Program-made: the position numbers and the translations under genes
Notes under the pieces: model-generated
Database searches by the model: none
Seen by the model: the letters and a program-made list of their open reading frames with translations, nothing else
Told to the model about the DNA's origin: nothing
Source of the DNA: Vitis vinifera
Lineage: Eukaryota; Streptophyta; Magnoliopsida; Vitales; Vitaceae
Assembly: GCF_030704535.1 (NCBI RefSeq)
Contig: NC_081810.1
Coordinates: 4,249,501-4,313,500, forward strand
DNA length: 64,000 nucleotides
Direction: 5' to 3'
Shown: one piece after another, positions 13,146-25,200 of the stretch
Position numbering within the stretch: position 1 is the first letter of the stretch
How the letters are laid out: each line of letters starts with the position of its first letter

Positions 13146-13859
13146 ATGAGAAAAACATAGTTTTTCAACTCTTTTTGCCATTTATTCCATTTCTTTCTCT
13201 TGATTTCACTTCAACTACCTCCAAATCAACTCCAAATCCTAGTCTAAACCAATTGCATTACTTCTTTCATTATGCATTTGGATCATCATCAACTTTATTT
13301 ATTTTCTTCAATTTGATTCATCTCTTTTGTCACCAATTTATCAAAATCATACCTTGAAATGATTCCAAAACTTCATAAAACTTGTTAGTAACTCTTGTAA
13401 AGGCAAAAACATGTTAATTGAGTGTTTTAGACATAATTACTACTCAAAAGATGTGAAACTCATGAGAATTATTATCTAAAATATATTCTTTTTGAGTAGT
13501 AATCAGTTCCTGCATTGTACAATTTAATTTACTCGTATGTATGATCTTAAGATTTATAATAGAAGTACAATTGGGTGTTTTGAGTTTGTGGGTTCATTGA
13601 TTCAACAAAGGAATTCATGTAGAAAATAGACTCTTAGTTAACAATGTATGATCATAAGCATATAAGCTTAATGATTTCATCCAAATAAAATGATTTGTGA
13701 AATATTTTTCTATTATTACATATATGTATGCATTATAAAAGGAATGTGTTTTATTAAAAGGATTTTTGCATCTTTTTAGTAAGTGGTCATATATTGATGA
13801 GTCAAAGATCCAACAAAAGTATAAATGGTTCATTAACAAGGTAGATAATCTTTCCACTT

Positions 13860-14900
13860 CTTTGAATTAATCATTATCATGGAGGGACCCATTTACAAGT
13901 CATATAATAAGTTTCAGGTCTTAGCTACTATATTATACTTTTTGGAGTGTAGCCATGGGATTATAGTAGAACATGGTCATGGTTTATCAATATCAACTAG
14001 ACAATAAAAATTGGTTTTAGGATAGAGTCCTTAAAAGTATGACACGATGTAAGAATAAATGGATTATTCCGATTCTTCTTTTTCTATTGCATTTATGTTG
14101 AGTATTTAGGCTTGACATCTCTTGCATTGCACATGACTTGAGTGTAGTAAGAGTCATACGAAAGATCGAAGTTATGAGTCTCTTACAAGTAGATAATTTA
14201 TTCACAATTAGTTTATGGATTTAGACAATCCATTTAATGTTATAATGCACTCTTAATTAAAGGGATGACTAATCTTGGTCATTATAATGAGTTTCCATGG
14301 TGAGTGCATTGATGTGTATGGTTGGTTATACATCAGATATAACCAATAGTGAGTCATCAAGACATTAGTCATCGGGTAGTCATAACCTCATTAAACTACT
14401 ATAATGTATGGACTATCAACCTTGAGAGGATACTGAACTTGTGTTAAAGTTATTAGTGACTTTGATTTATAGGTGAGACTCAAAGGTTGTCATATATCCC
14501 TATGGATTATATTACTATTGATGAAGACTAGTGACAACATGTATACTCAAGGTAAGCACAATGAAATTTCATAGGATTGAGACAATGTGTCCTTTTAGGT
14601 GATCCTAAGGATATGTGATCATAAAATCTGTAGTTGTAGTAATTCCTTTATTGGAATCTGATATATACATTTTTTATGAACTAAAGCATGTCAATTAATC
14701 ACATAATAGGAGGATCTATAATTCAAATATTAAAGAGGTAATTTTTAAAGGTTGATAACTCATATATAATTCATTAGATTACGAACATCAATTTATAGAG
14801 AGTATACATATAGTGAATAATAGGTCATAGACCTAAATTTTTATATCCTATTGTAATATATATATATATATATATATAGGATACTGAAGTGCAGTTAACT
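13860..14900. mobile_element. Decayed LTR-like sequence
   Basis: This stretch (gagtttccatggtgagtgca, then phrases about a transition through CATCAGATATAACC and AGTCATCAAGACATTAGTCA) resembles decayed LTR or untranslated retrotransposon sequence common in dicots. It ends near a short TA microsatellite at about 14855-14878. There is no open reading frame and no clear element boundary or TSD, so the call rests on recognition rather than structure. Confidence 0.35.
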
Positions 14901-15019
14901 CTATATAGAGATGTGATGAGTCAAATTCAAAATTAGATTTTAAGAGAGTTAGTATTTTCCTATGGGTTCCAATAGTTTCTACTTAAGCACATATTCCTTG
15001 ATAGCATTTATTAGTGTTA

Positions 15020-15990
15020 GTTGAGTTTCTGTTAGCCTATGGGTTCTTTTAAGTACATTTTGATAATAACAAAATAAAGTTAAGAACACTTATATGTTTA
15101 AATTAAGTGAAGTTTTCAAGTTTTATCGTTAAATTCAAAATAAAGCTCAAGTATGTGCATCAAAGATTCAATCACCATGAAAATCCAGGTCCTTGAAGAT
15201 ATAAGATGTTTAGGAATGTATATAAGATGAATCTCATGGGTGCACTTAGAATAAAACTACTTTTATGCACTTTCAAATGCTATTCAGTCATACATGTCTT
15301 AGCTTAGAAATGACTTTCTATTTTTAAAATTAATGAATATAAATTTCATTTCAAAACCTTAATCTTAATTCTTTCAAAAATGCCTTATAAATATTTTTAA
15401 ATGAAATACTCAACTTACTTGAAGAATAAAAATTAAAACAAAAACTTTTTGATTGATTTTTAGTATAATTGGTCAAGGGTGCGTGGAATCGATTGAACTG
15501 ATTAAGTTTTCTTAGTAGATGATAAATCAAACTTACATAAAATTTTCTCTCTCTTCTAATAGTTGGTGTATAGTCGATCGAGGTCCAATCAAGACATGAT
15601 CAAGCATTAAAAACATTGGCAATCACCTGCAGAGCATTAAATGCCCCAATGATTACTTAACTAGTTAAATCAGAGCTTGACTAATTGGGGTCTTTTGTGT
15701 ATTTTTGGGTACTCAGGCTGTTCCTATTGAAGTCATAAATCCAAGTGTACAAGATTGAAGGTTTGAGTTGAAGTCTTGGTTAATGGAATCTTCACTCGAA
15801 AAAGAGATTGAGGAGAATGGAGGTAGATGGGATTGCTGAATCATTATAAAAATGTTTGTACTTCTCTCTCTTCTACTCTTTAATTACTTGCACTATTAAT
15901 TTTTTGTTTTGTTGCTTTGATTTCTTAATCTCAAAAAGTTTTAATTACCCAATTCACCCCCCTCTTTCTCTCTCTATCTCTCTATCTCTC
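15020..15990. mobile_element. Decayed LTR-like segment, copy 1
   Basis: Begins with a GTTAGCCTATGGGTTCT phrase followed by a TTTTGATAATAACAAAATAA stretch, and ends near AATTCACCCCCCTC plus a CT-rich run. The segment at 16620-17760 begins with an equivalent phrase (GTTAGCCTAAGGGTTCT, then TTTTGATGATTACAAAATAA). Such starts and a CACCCCC end are typical of Copia-type LTRs as I recall them. The two are strongly diverged and separated by only about 600 bp, with no intact internal region. Confidence 0.45.
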
Positions 15991-16619
15991 TCTCTCTCGT
16001 AGGTATTTTTGTTAATTAATTACCTTTATTTCATATTCTATATTCACATGTATGCATAAGGGTGTTCTAGTAAAAATGGAAGGTTGCACAAAAGTTTGTG
16101 AATATTTACATGTGCACAAGAGTTTAATCTTCCTATTTATTCAAGAAATATGAGAGCTTTAGCCACCAACCTTAGAGAAAATTTCACTCTTCTAATGTTA
16201 GGATTCAAGGAAGAGTCATCATAGTTAAGATCATTATGTTTATGAGATCTACAATGATTACCGTGCCTTCAACACATCTCTTCACCCACAAGATTTGATT
16301 TGGGAATATATAAATCTCAAGTATGATGCCTTTGTTCTCTATATTTTGTTTTGATATGCAATTTTGCTTCTGTTATTAGATTACGAGAGACCCTAGGATA
16401 GTTCTATATGCACCCTTATGATCCAGGGTTTGAAATGGAGCAATCTAGATACTCCAACAATTTGTTTTAATGTTAATATTTTGATAAAGAATCAAATAAT
16501 AGAGTAACTAAGGATCACAATAGAGCATGTATGTTTGGGTACCCACCCCACCATTAATACGACAAGTTTAGGATGAAGATTAATGGTTTAAGGAAAGACT
16601 TAAAACTTTTTTAAAAACG

Positions 16620-17770
16620 TAGGTGTTAGCCTAAGGGTTCTCTTAATTTAGTTTTGATGATTACAAAATAAGGTTAAAGTCACTAATGGTTTATGTCAAG
16701 TTAATCATTTTAGGTTGAAGGAGCTATAAAAGAAGATTAATACCTTGAAGATTTAAAATGAACTAGGACTTATTTTAAGGTTATCACTTTTTGGGCACTT
16801 GAGTCTAAACATTTTCATGCACTTAAAGTTTCAAAATCATCATTCTTTGAACTTAAAAAATCACATTTCATTATAAATTGGATGACTCCAGATTTTTAAT
16901 AAAACCCTGATTCTAATTCTTCCTAAACTTGTTTTAAAGGGTTTTGTGAAGCTGAATATAAATTATTAGAGGTTCTTGACCTCAAATTGGGGTCTTTGAT
17001 GCACATTATAGTGCAATTAATTGAGATAAGGATGAGTAAATTGAATTGATTGGGCTCGATCTGTCAAGGTGTATTTGCACATACTCTTTTTTTCAATAAC
17101 ATATATTCAATTGATTAAAGGTTTAAACCCTGATGGTCACTTATCAGTGAATTAAATACATAACAACTAGTGAATCGATTGAGCCCTTTTTGAGGGTTTT
17201 GGGGATTTTGAACTGAAGACCTATAAATTGAAGTGTTTAAGAGCATTAATGAATATGAGACTCATTAAATTCAATTGTTAAACCGTATTTCTTCTCATTC
17301 AAAGCTTTTTTAAGTGCTTTAAATTCAAAACTTGCTAGTTTTCTCAAGAGTACTTTCAAGTCCTTCCTAATTTTTCATTCATATTAAGAGTCTCACTTGC
17401 TACTAGAATTAGAGTTCGTGAATTCACCTTCATTTATTCTCGTGGGAAAATTTTTCAAGCATGGTAGATAAATTAAAGTGATTGTAAAGATCCATTAAAA
17501 CATTGGAATCCAAATATATTGGAAGCTTTTGATTCAAACTTTGAAGCTAATGGAACCTCACTCGGTTAAGAGTTTGATAAGAGGGGACATAGGTGGCTTA
17601 CTAAACCAATATAAAGAGTTTGCATTTTCTTCTCTCCATCTTTTATTTTTACTCATTACTTAATCATTATGATCTTTATATCTTACTTAAAATTGATTTT
17701 TTCGAAAAAAAGACTAATTCCTTCCACTTTTGGGTGTATAATTAAGTTGAATTAGCTTTTCACACTAAAG
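16620..17770. mobile_element. Decayed LTR-like segment, copy 2
   Basis: Shares its start and general layout with the segment at 15020-15990, in the same orientation and offset by about 1.6 kb. It ends in a TTAATCATTATGATCTTTAT region without a clean terminal motif. No coding sequence remains between or within the two copies, so they could be nested solo LTRs rather than a pair from one insertion. Confidence 0.4.
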
Positions 17771-18282
17771 TAGGTTCAAATATTGGTTTGTCTTACCCCA
17801 CGCATCCCTTATTATATACATACATACATATATAATTTAATTTATTTTTATTTTCTTATTTTAACACATATAAAATAATAAAAATACTTTTCTCTAAAAA
17901 AAAATATAGAATTTTATAATATTTATTTATTTGTAATTTAAATTTTAAATACAAATGAGAATGAGAATAGGTTTTTATGAATGAGACAAGATTGGGATAG
18001 GGCATAACCCATCTCAAACCCACCTTGTGACAAAGAATGACCATCAAATCATAAGAATAACTTCTCTTAGACCTAGTGTAGATATATGCTTTACTTATGG
18101 AGAAAGTTTTGCAATGGAGAATGGACTTAAATAATTGATTGAAGTAATGTGAGAATATATTAAAATTAAAAAATGGAGTTTCTACCTTAGGGGCATTTTT
18201 GGAATTTTATGTGTCCCAATACTTCCACGTATGAATATAGATCATTGTTGTGATTTCATTTATGGAAGTCGACTAATTTTTT

Positions 18283-18895
18283 GGGAGAATTATGTTTTGG
18301 GGGTAGATGGACCCCCAAATTAACAAAAGGTCCATGTAACTCTTCAAATTGAGCCCAAGACCCAATAAAAGTATGGAAATTGAGTTGAAGGATATCATCC
18401 TTCAGTATTTCCAAAAATGCCCTTTGTTGATTTTGAGAAAAATTTTTTTTTTTTTGAAAAATACTTTTATTTAATTTAATATTTTAAAAAAATATTTTTT
18501 ATGTAATTTAATATTTTTTTAAATACTTTTATTTAATTTAATATATTTTAAAAATAAATTTATTTAATTTAATATTTAAAAAAATATTTAATTTAATATT
18601 TTTTTAAATACTTTTATTTAATTTAATATTTTTGAAAAAAAAATTAATTTAATATTTTTGAAAAAAAAATATTTAATTTAATATTTTTGAAAACTACTTT
18701 TATTTAATTTAGTATTTTTGAAAAAAAAAATTATTGAAAAAAAATTATTGAACTTAATTTTATAAAATATTTTATATGTGTTCTTAAAGGGTATATTTGT
18801 CCGTTACTATTTCATATCCTTCAACTCAATTTGAAGAGTTATATGGACCTTTTATTAATTTGGGGGCCCATCTACCCCTAAAAGATAATTCTTCC
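18283..18895. mobile_element. Mutator-type MITE with 9-bp target-site duplication
   Basis: A 613-bp non-coding element. The left end GGGAGAATTATGTTTTGGGG is the inverted counterpart of the right end (its reverse complement starts GGAAGAATTATCTTTTAGGGG, one base trimmed here in comparison). Inverted similarity continues through GTAGATGG, CCCCCAAATTAA and CTCTTCAAATTGAG for about 75 bp on each side; the left arm also has an insertion of roughly 35 bp. Perfect 9-bp direct repeats TAATTTTTT flank it (18274-18282 and 18896-18904), the TSD length of Mutator-like elements. The interior (about 18440-18770) is a degenerate tandem array built on TTTATTTAATTTAATATTTT. Confidence 0.88.
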
Positions 18896-19639
18896 TAATT
18901 TTTTTGGGGCATGAAAGAAATATTTTAAAGTTGTGCAAAGTTCAAATCAATTATTGGCTTGTTTCATAAATAAAGTATTAGAGCTTATAATTTAATAATT
19001 TATTCCTAATTAGGAATAAACTAAAAAATGAATTTCATTAAAAGTCTTGTTAAATTATTTCCAAAATTATATTATATAAATATTCTAAAATTCTTGTGGA
19101 AGATATTTTAGAATAGTGATATAATTGCAAATAGATAACTTAAATGGAATGAATTAATAAAATTAGAAGACAATAATAATTTTCTTTTTTTAAAAAAAAA
19201 AAAAACTCTCTTTCTCTGTTGAATCCTTAGCCTCCAAAAGAATTTTTTTTTTCTTTTCTAGATTGTTATTTTTTCAATATATGGAGAACCTACATACGCA
19301 AGTACACAAAGATCAACAAGGGTGTTGTTGAAGAGTGTTTGGTAAGAAAGTTTCAACAAAGTTTATGAATTTATATAGGACAAATTTAGAGACACCAAAG
19401 ACAAGATTCTAAACAGTTTTAGATTTTAAAATAATGGTTTCGATTTCTAGTTAACATGAGTGATCTTTTATGTTTTTTATTAATATTTTGAATAAGGTAA
19501 TTTTGCATTTGAATTTATTTTTTGAAGATCTAGATAAGAAAAATGATTTGTTTTTATAAGTCTAAAAATTCTAAGGTTTAATTTTTTTTATAAAATTTTT
19601 AGCTTTACTTTGCCTCATCTACTCGAGGAAGACGCCCAT

Positions 19640-20085
19640 CAACTTCTAAGGACTCAAGGGTTAAGTCTCCTTCATCTCCGGACCATGCTTTAAAATACCA
19701 ATCAGAAGATCGAGAAAAGAAACATTGTAAATGCAATCTATTTCTTTTATTTCTTCCTACTCAATGTCTAAGCTAGTTGTAACAACCATTGCCGCTTCCA
19801 TAAAAAATGAAGTGGTTGAGATGGCTCATGCCATAACCAACCTTATAAAGATTATTGAAGATAAGAACTCATACATCGCCTCCTTAGCTAGAGAGCAAGC
19901 TTCAAATGCAAAATATCACATAGTTCAGCCAAGAATGGTGCAAATTTTCTATTGTATATTCATTAAAAAGCATCCTAAAGAATTGAACAATGAGCCTTGC
20001 AAAAGAAGGATTCATGTGAACCTTGATGAAGTAACAAAGCCAAACAATACTAGAATCACTTTTATATTGTTTGACTTTATATGAT
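19640..20085 (+). pseudogene. Retrotransposon gag-like relic
   Basis: An open frame of 117 codons (19731-20084) reads MAHAITNLIKIIEDKNSYIA SLAREQ and then a segment rich in charged residues. This resembles the N-terminal coiled portion of gag polyproteins of plant Ty3/Gypsy elements, where a repeated 'A-I-x-K/N-L-x-K-x-x-E-x-K-D' pattern precedes 'IASL'. No zinc knuckle, protease or polymerase follows. I consider it a dead fragment. Other non-coding explanations remain possible. Confidence 0.45.
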
Positions 20086-20758
20086 TACCCACTTCACTAA
20101 TGTCGTTTATAGCTCTCCATTAAATTTCCTTACAAGAATGCACATCCATCAACTTGAATTGAAGTCAAAATAAACAATGCTCCTCAAAACAAAGCTTAAA
20201 CTATATGATGTTAATTTACACGAACTGGAAATGTTTAAGACACACAAAAACAAAAGTCTTCTCTATTGAAAACCTAAAAAGATGATTTAGGAAAAACCTA
20301 GTATTCCAGTAAGACTAAAACACTAGTTTAGCGAAGGTTATGGCCAAAAAAAAGAAAAAATTCTTCCTCTAAATTACATCATAACTTAAAATGGGATCTC
20401 ACAAACACTCCATGTCATCATGCAATTTTGGCAATCTATATATTCAAGATTTATGCCACAATCATAATTCATAACATAAACAGGCAATCATGCAGGTTTA
20501 TGCCACAATCATCCACCCAATTAGTGAAAAAAAAAATGTGGTTCAAAACTAGTTTAGTACCCCTCACTTTTGTGTTTAGAAAGCAACCTAACAATCCCAA
20601 GAGGATGAGAAGACAACTTGATGTGATGGCACATCCCAACAGTTTGCACAAGTTAAAAGGCTCTATGCAATTATAAAATGCACAAAATGTGGACAACAAG
20701 AACATAACAAAAGCATCTTATTTAATGAGAAAGGAGAACACCAACAATCAACAAACCT

Positions 20759-20791
20759 AAGCCCAAGCCCAAGCCCAAGCCCAAGTCCAAG
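20759..20791. repeat. (GCCCAA)n hexamer microsatellite
   Basis: About five tandem GCCCAA units, the last with a C-to-T change. It is an isolated simple repeat in intergenic DNA. On the minus strand it produces an apparent Leu-Gly repeat peptide that has no other support. Confidence 0.85.
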
Positions 20792-22113
20792 TAATAGGCT
20801 TACTTTACCTTGCAACCATGATGACTTGTGCGCTCTTAAACGGCTTATAGTCACAGTTTTTTGTTGATCAAGGCAAGTAATTAACTTTTTTAATAAAAAT
20901 TCTTATATCCTCTATACTTTTATTCAAAGTCTCAAATTTTCTTCTTCCATTTTTCTCATCCCAAAGCAACCCAGTGATGATGCGTGTCAAATTCTCCTAT
21001 ATCAAAAGATTCAATCCAATAAAAATATTCATACTCACCATTGCTCCATATTTAAAGAAGTTTTACGTCTACCCGTAAAAGAAAACGAGACTAAAAGAAA
21101 AAAGAAAATTACTTGATACAAATCTTATAGTTTTCGTACTACACATATAAAACCTTATTTCCTAATTTGCATATGTCGAAAAGATGTTTTGTTGATAAAT
21201 CTTTTTCGTAACGACAATGAGTAGCTTATAGTTTAGGTGAACATAAGAAATCAATAAGTGGGGAATAGATGCCAAAGTTGAGAAAAGATAGACATCGGCA
21301 GCTATTGATTCTAATGGCAACTTATGCTAACTTCTCATCAAATTAATCAAGGGCAATGTCATGACATTAAAAAAATCAAGGGAACATGTTACATTAGTAT
21401 CCAAAGGGATTGTCGTTAATGGGATGCACTGCAAGTGGATGGAAGAGTCATAGGTAAGCCAATTAAATACTTGAGAGGCATAAATAATGGAAAAATTAAA
21501 CGTGGAGAAAAGAGGTATAATTTAAGGGGATCCCATGTATTTAGTTATTTATTTATTTTAATTTTTTAAATTTAAATTATTAATTTAGATCTTACCATTT
21601 TTTTATGTGCTTAGATTGGAGAAAATAGTAAATAAGTTCCAACCGTGAATGGTGTCGACTTCATTTATTTTCTTGCGCAACTTGGCAGGAAGTATATCAT
21701 CGGCTGGTCCAATTTTGAATAATGTGAACGCTAACGGTCTGCCTTTCCTCACCTTCCTTCTCTCTAACGACGACGTCGTTTTTGACCCCACCGCCCCGCC
21801 TTGTAGTCTTCACCGAAAAGGTCAAAGAGGAAGCTCCCCGTGGACCTCCAACTACCAGCACGAAGACGATTCTATTTTCTACCTTGAACTCCCATGGGGC
21901 CCACCTTATCATAGTGCAATGGACGGTCGGTGATCGGTTTGCAGCCTTAACTGCCACGCGTCGGGCCCTACTGGATGCCCTCTCGAACGTCCCAATGACG
22001 TTTATGCTTTTCCATTATGACCGCCCCTGCACGAACGTACTAAAATGCGCGGACGGTGCGATTGATTACCAGCGCGCCTTGTGAATTTCGTTGTCATCTT
22101 CCTAGGCGAAGCA

Positions 22114-22122
22114 AAACCCTAA
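22114..22122 (+). promoter_or_regulatory. Telo-box upstream of PITP gene
   Basis: AAACCCTAA at 167-175 bp before the start codon of the phosphatidylinositol transfer protein gene, probably in or near the 5' UTR. The preceding 450 bp (21650-22090) is more GC-rich than its surroundings, consistent with a promoter region. Confidence 0.45.
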
Positions 22123-22288
22123 TACATTTCTCCCTCTTTGTATTTTGGTTTGCGTTTTTGAAGTTTGCATGAGAAATTCACATTTTCATTGGAATTTCTG
22201 AAAGGCTTGGTTGAATAAAGTCCACAAAATCCAAAGGAATTTGGTTCTTCTTCTTCTTTTTTTCCCCCTTGAATAATAGCTGTGCAGA

Positions 22289-25200
22289 ATGGTTCAGATC
22301 AAGGAATTGTATCCTTTTTCCTATGCAAATTTGTTCTCTCTGTGAATGTCTCTGAGCTGCTAATTTATTTTATTTTATTTGTTTTGTATATAGTCCGTTT
22401 GGTTGCTGAGAAAACGGAGGAATATAAAAAAGAGAAATGAAATTTTGTTGGTTTTCTAAAAATGGAAAGCACGTTTTGTTATGAAAAATCTGAGACTGAA
22501 ATTTTATTTTATTTGATTTTCTATCATTTTCCTGTATTTTCTCACCAACCAATAGTGAATTGCTCAAAATTGTTGTTCTACCATATTCTATAGTTCAACA
22601 GTTGTTTTTGCTCTGTTTCAGCTGGAACATAGAACCCACCAACAGAGTTGGCGAATCATTTCTGTATTTTCAAAATTCATACGGGTCTTCTTCATAAAAA
22701 ATTGAACGCGTCAATTGGATTTCAGCAAATATCCAGTAATTACCAAATCTCAGATTATTCCCAGCATCCCAGTTAGATAATTTTTTATAGCAATCTTTAG
22801 ATATTAAAATACTCTGTTTTAAGGAATTATAGAGAAACTGGTATGCCTCTTATTCTTGTATGAATCTTTTTTCGTTTCTATGCTTGGGTTTCTTTAACTT
22901 AAATTTCCTTTGTGGGGATTTCTACCAAGTCGAATAGTCATGCCTATGTCGTTAGAAGAGGTAAACGAAGTTAATGAGTTATGATTTGATTACCCATCAT
23001 CTTTAAATTGAAGAATTTGGAGTTGTCTGCTAAACTATTTCTTGAATTGCAGTATCAAATAGCTCAAATGTACATGGTTCTAAAAATGCAACAGCAGACT
23101 ACCACAAGTGATGAAGGGGTAGAGGTCTTGGAGAACAGATCTTTTCAAGATGATGCATTGGGAAAGGGACAGTACACATCAAAAGTTTATCGTCTTCAAA
23201 GGTAATGTGATTGTTGCTGGACATAATAAATTTGTGGAGTTTAGTTGTTGTTTACAAAATTGGCACTGTATAATTGCACCTCTGATGTTATCTTCCTTGG
23301 GCTTGGAAAATAACAAGATTTGCTTGAAAATTGACCTTATGCCTTTCAACAGTTCACAGAATTAAAAATGTAGAGGCTTGAACTGAATATTTGTACCCAA
23401 GTAACATACGTTTATTCTCGTGTGTGTCTTTCTCAAATGTGGCAAATTGGCCTCCTTGAAAACCACAGGGAACAGACTATACCCAAAAAAGAAGAAAGCA
23501 ACTGAGCAATGCCTACTTTGCTTATCAGAGACTAATTAGGGGAGAGGGCTTTGTATGGTTTTCTGCTTTCAAAATTTTAGTGTGTTAACTCTCTACCCCG
23601 TCAGTTGCTCCCTTGTGATTTTCAATTCATTTCAAGAATGTTTTTCTTTCTATTTCTTCATCTTTTATGTTTTGGTTGTGTTTTTTTTTTGTCTGTTTAT
23701 TTTTTCCATTTGAAATATATTGTTACTTGATTCATTTATCATTGGCATTCATTAGGTTGTAATTGTTTTTTATTGAATTTTTGCAGCAAAGTTCCTGCTT
23801 GGCTTACTACTTTTGCACCTGCAGATGCTCTCACCATGCAAGAGGAAGCATGGAATGCATACCCAAGGTGCAAAACAGGTTTGCCATGTTAACATGATTT
23901 CACACTTGGCTTGATATGTTTCATCGGGAACTTCTATTAATATATTTTTTGGTTGTTTTCTGAAATTGGATGTCTTATTCCCAGTAATCAAGGTAATTAT
24001 TTTCTTTTTTCAATTTCAAATCTTCTATTTTCTGAATACTCTTTGCAAAGTTTCAGTTTATAGTAAATCAAACACTTCCTTGATTCTGCATTTGTGCAGT
24101 GCCCATACTTTAACAAGTTCTGTTTAGCCATTGACACTGTTCATAAAGCTGACAATGGACAGTCAGAAAATGTAAGTTGCTTCGAAATTTCTCTTTTTAT
24201 TTTTTATTTTCACTCAAATTCATAGCCTTAAATTGGCATTTAATTATTCAATTATGATTATATTCTACCTTTTCTTTTTAATTGGTTTTTTGAGGGCACC
24301 TAACTGAAAAGTCGACAATCTAGGTGCATGGTCTAAACAAAAAACAACTAGCAGCAAGGCAGGTAGAAGTTATTGATATAGCTTCAGCTGCAAGAGACTA
24401 TTGGAGTTATGTAGTTGGAGGAAATAGTGTGGATTTCTCCAAATTCAGATCAGCAAAAACTGGGCGTGGTCCACTTTTGGAAGGATGGCAGGTTGGAATC
24501 TACCATAACAGTAACCTTATCATCTTTTTATATAAAATTATGGATTCATGTAGTTTATAATCATGGAAACAATCCTGGTGTAGTGCATGATTTTCTAAGT
24601 GACATGGTCTTGCTCTATTTTTTCTCCTTTTCCTCTTGTTCATTCTTTCTCTATCATTTTATTTTTGTTTATTGGCATTCCTTTTGTGGGAATCCTGCAT
24701 TAGATCTCTATTGTAGCATTCTCCTTCAAAGAAACTGTTATCCATATCACTTGAAATATATGGATAATAAGTGTGTACAATAAATATACAAATAAAGTAA
24801 AGTAAATAAAAATTTGAAACTCACAACTAAGGTTGATCGAGGTTAGAGTTTGACTCTATGTTTTTAAGACAAATTTGTCTCACTTAGCTGCCTACGGTTT
24901 ATTGACAATTATCTCCCAGGATGCAACAATCACTTTCTTGTGATAGTAGCACTTCAAATCACAATAAACAGCGAATCACTTGGTGATTTGTATTCTCTTG
25001 AATACCAAATATCTGGTAGAAAAGAGAAATGACTAGACTTAAAGCTAAGGAGGACTTAAATGTTTTAAATGACAAGAAAGGAGAAAGAGTGGAGAGAATG
25101 GATGAATGAATGAATGAGAAATGTCAGGGGGGGGGGGGGGGGGGGTTCCTATTTATAGATTTATTGGTGACTTTAGGAGAGATGTCTTTTTAAAATACTA

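Noticed and set aside
20663-20854. Leu-Gly repeat peptide on the minus strand
   Set aside because: It is just a translation of the GCCCAA microsatellite.
21603-22084. Overlapping open frames on both strands just before PITP
   Set aside because: The frames conflict, have no recognisable domain and lie in the GC-rich promoter region of PITP.
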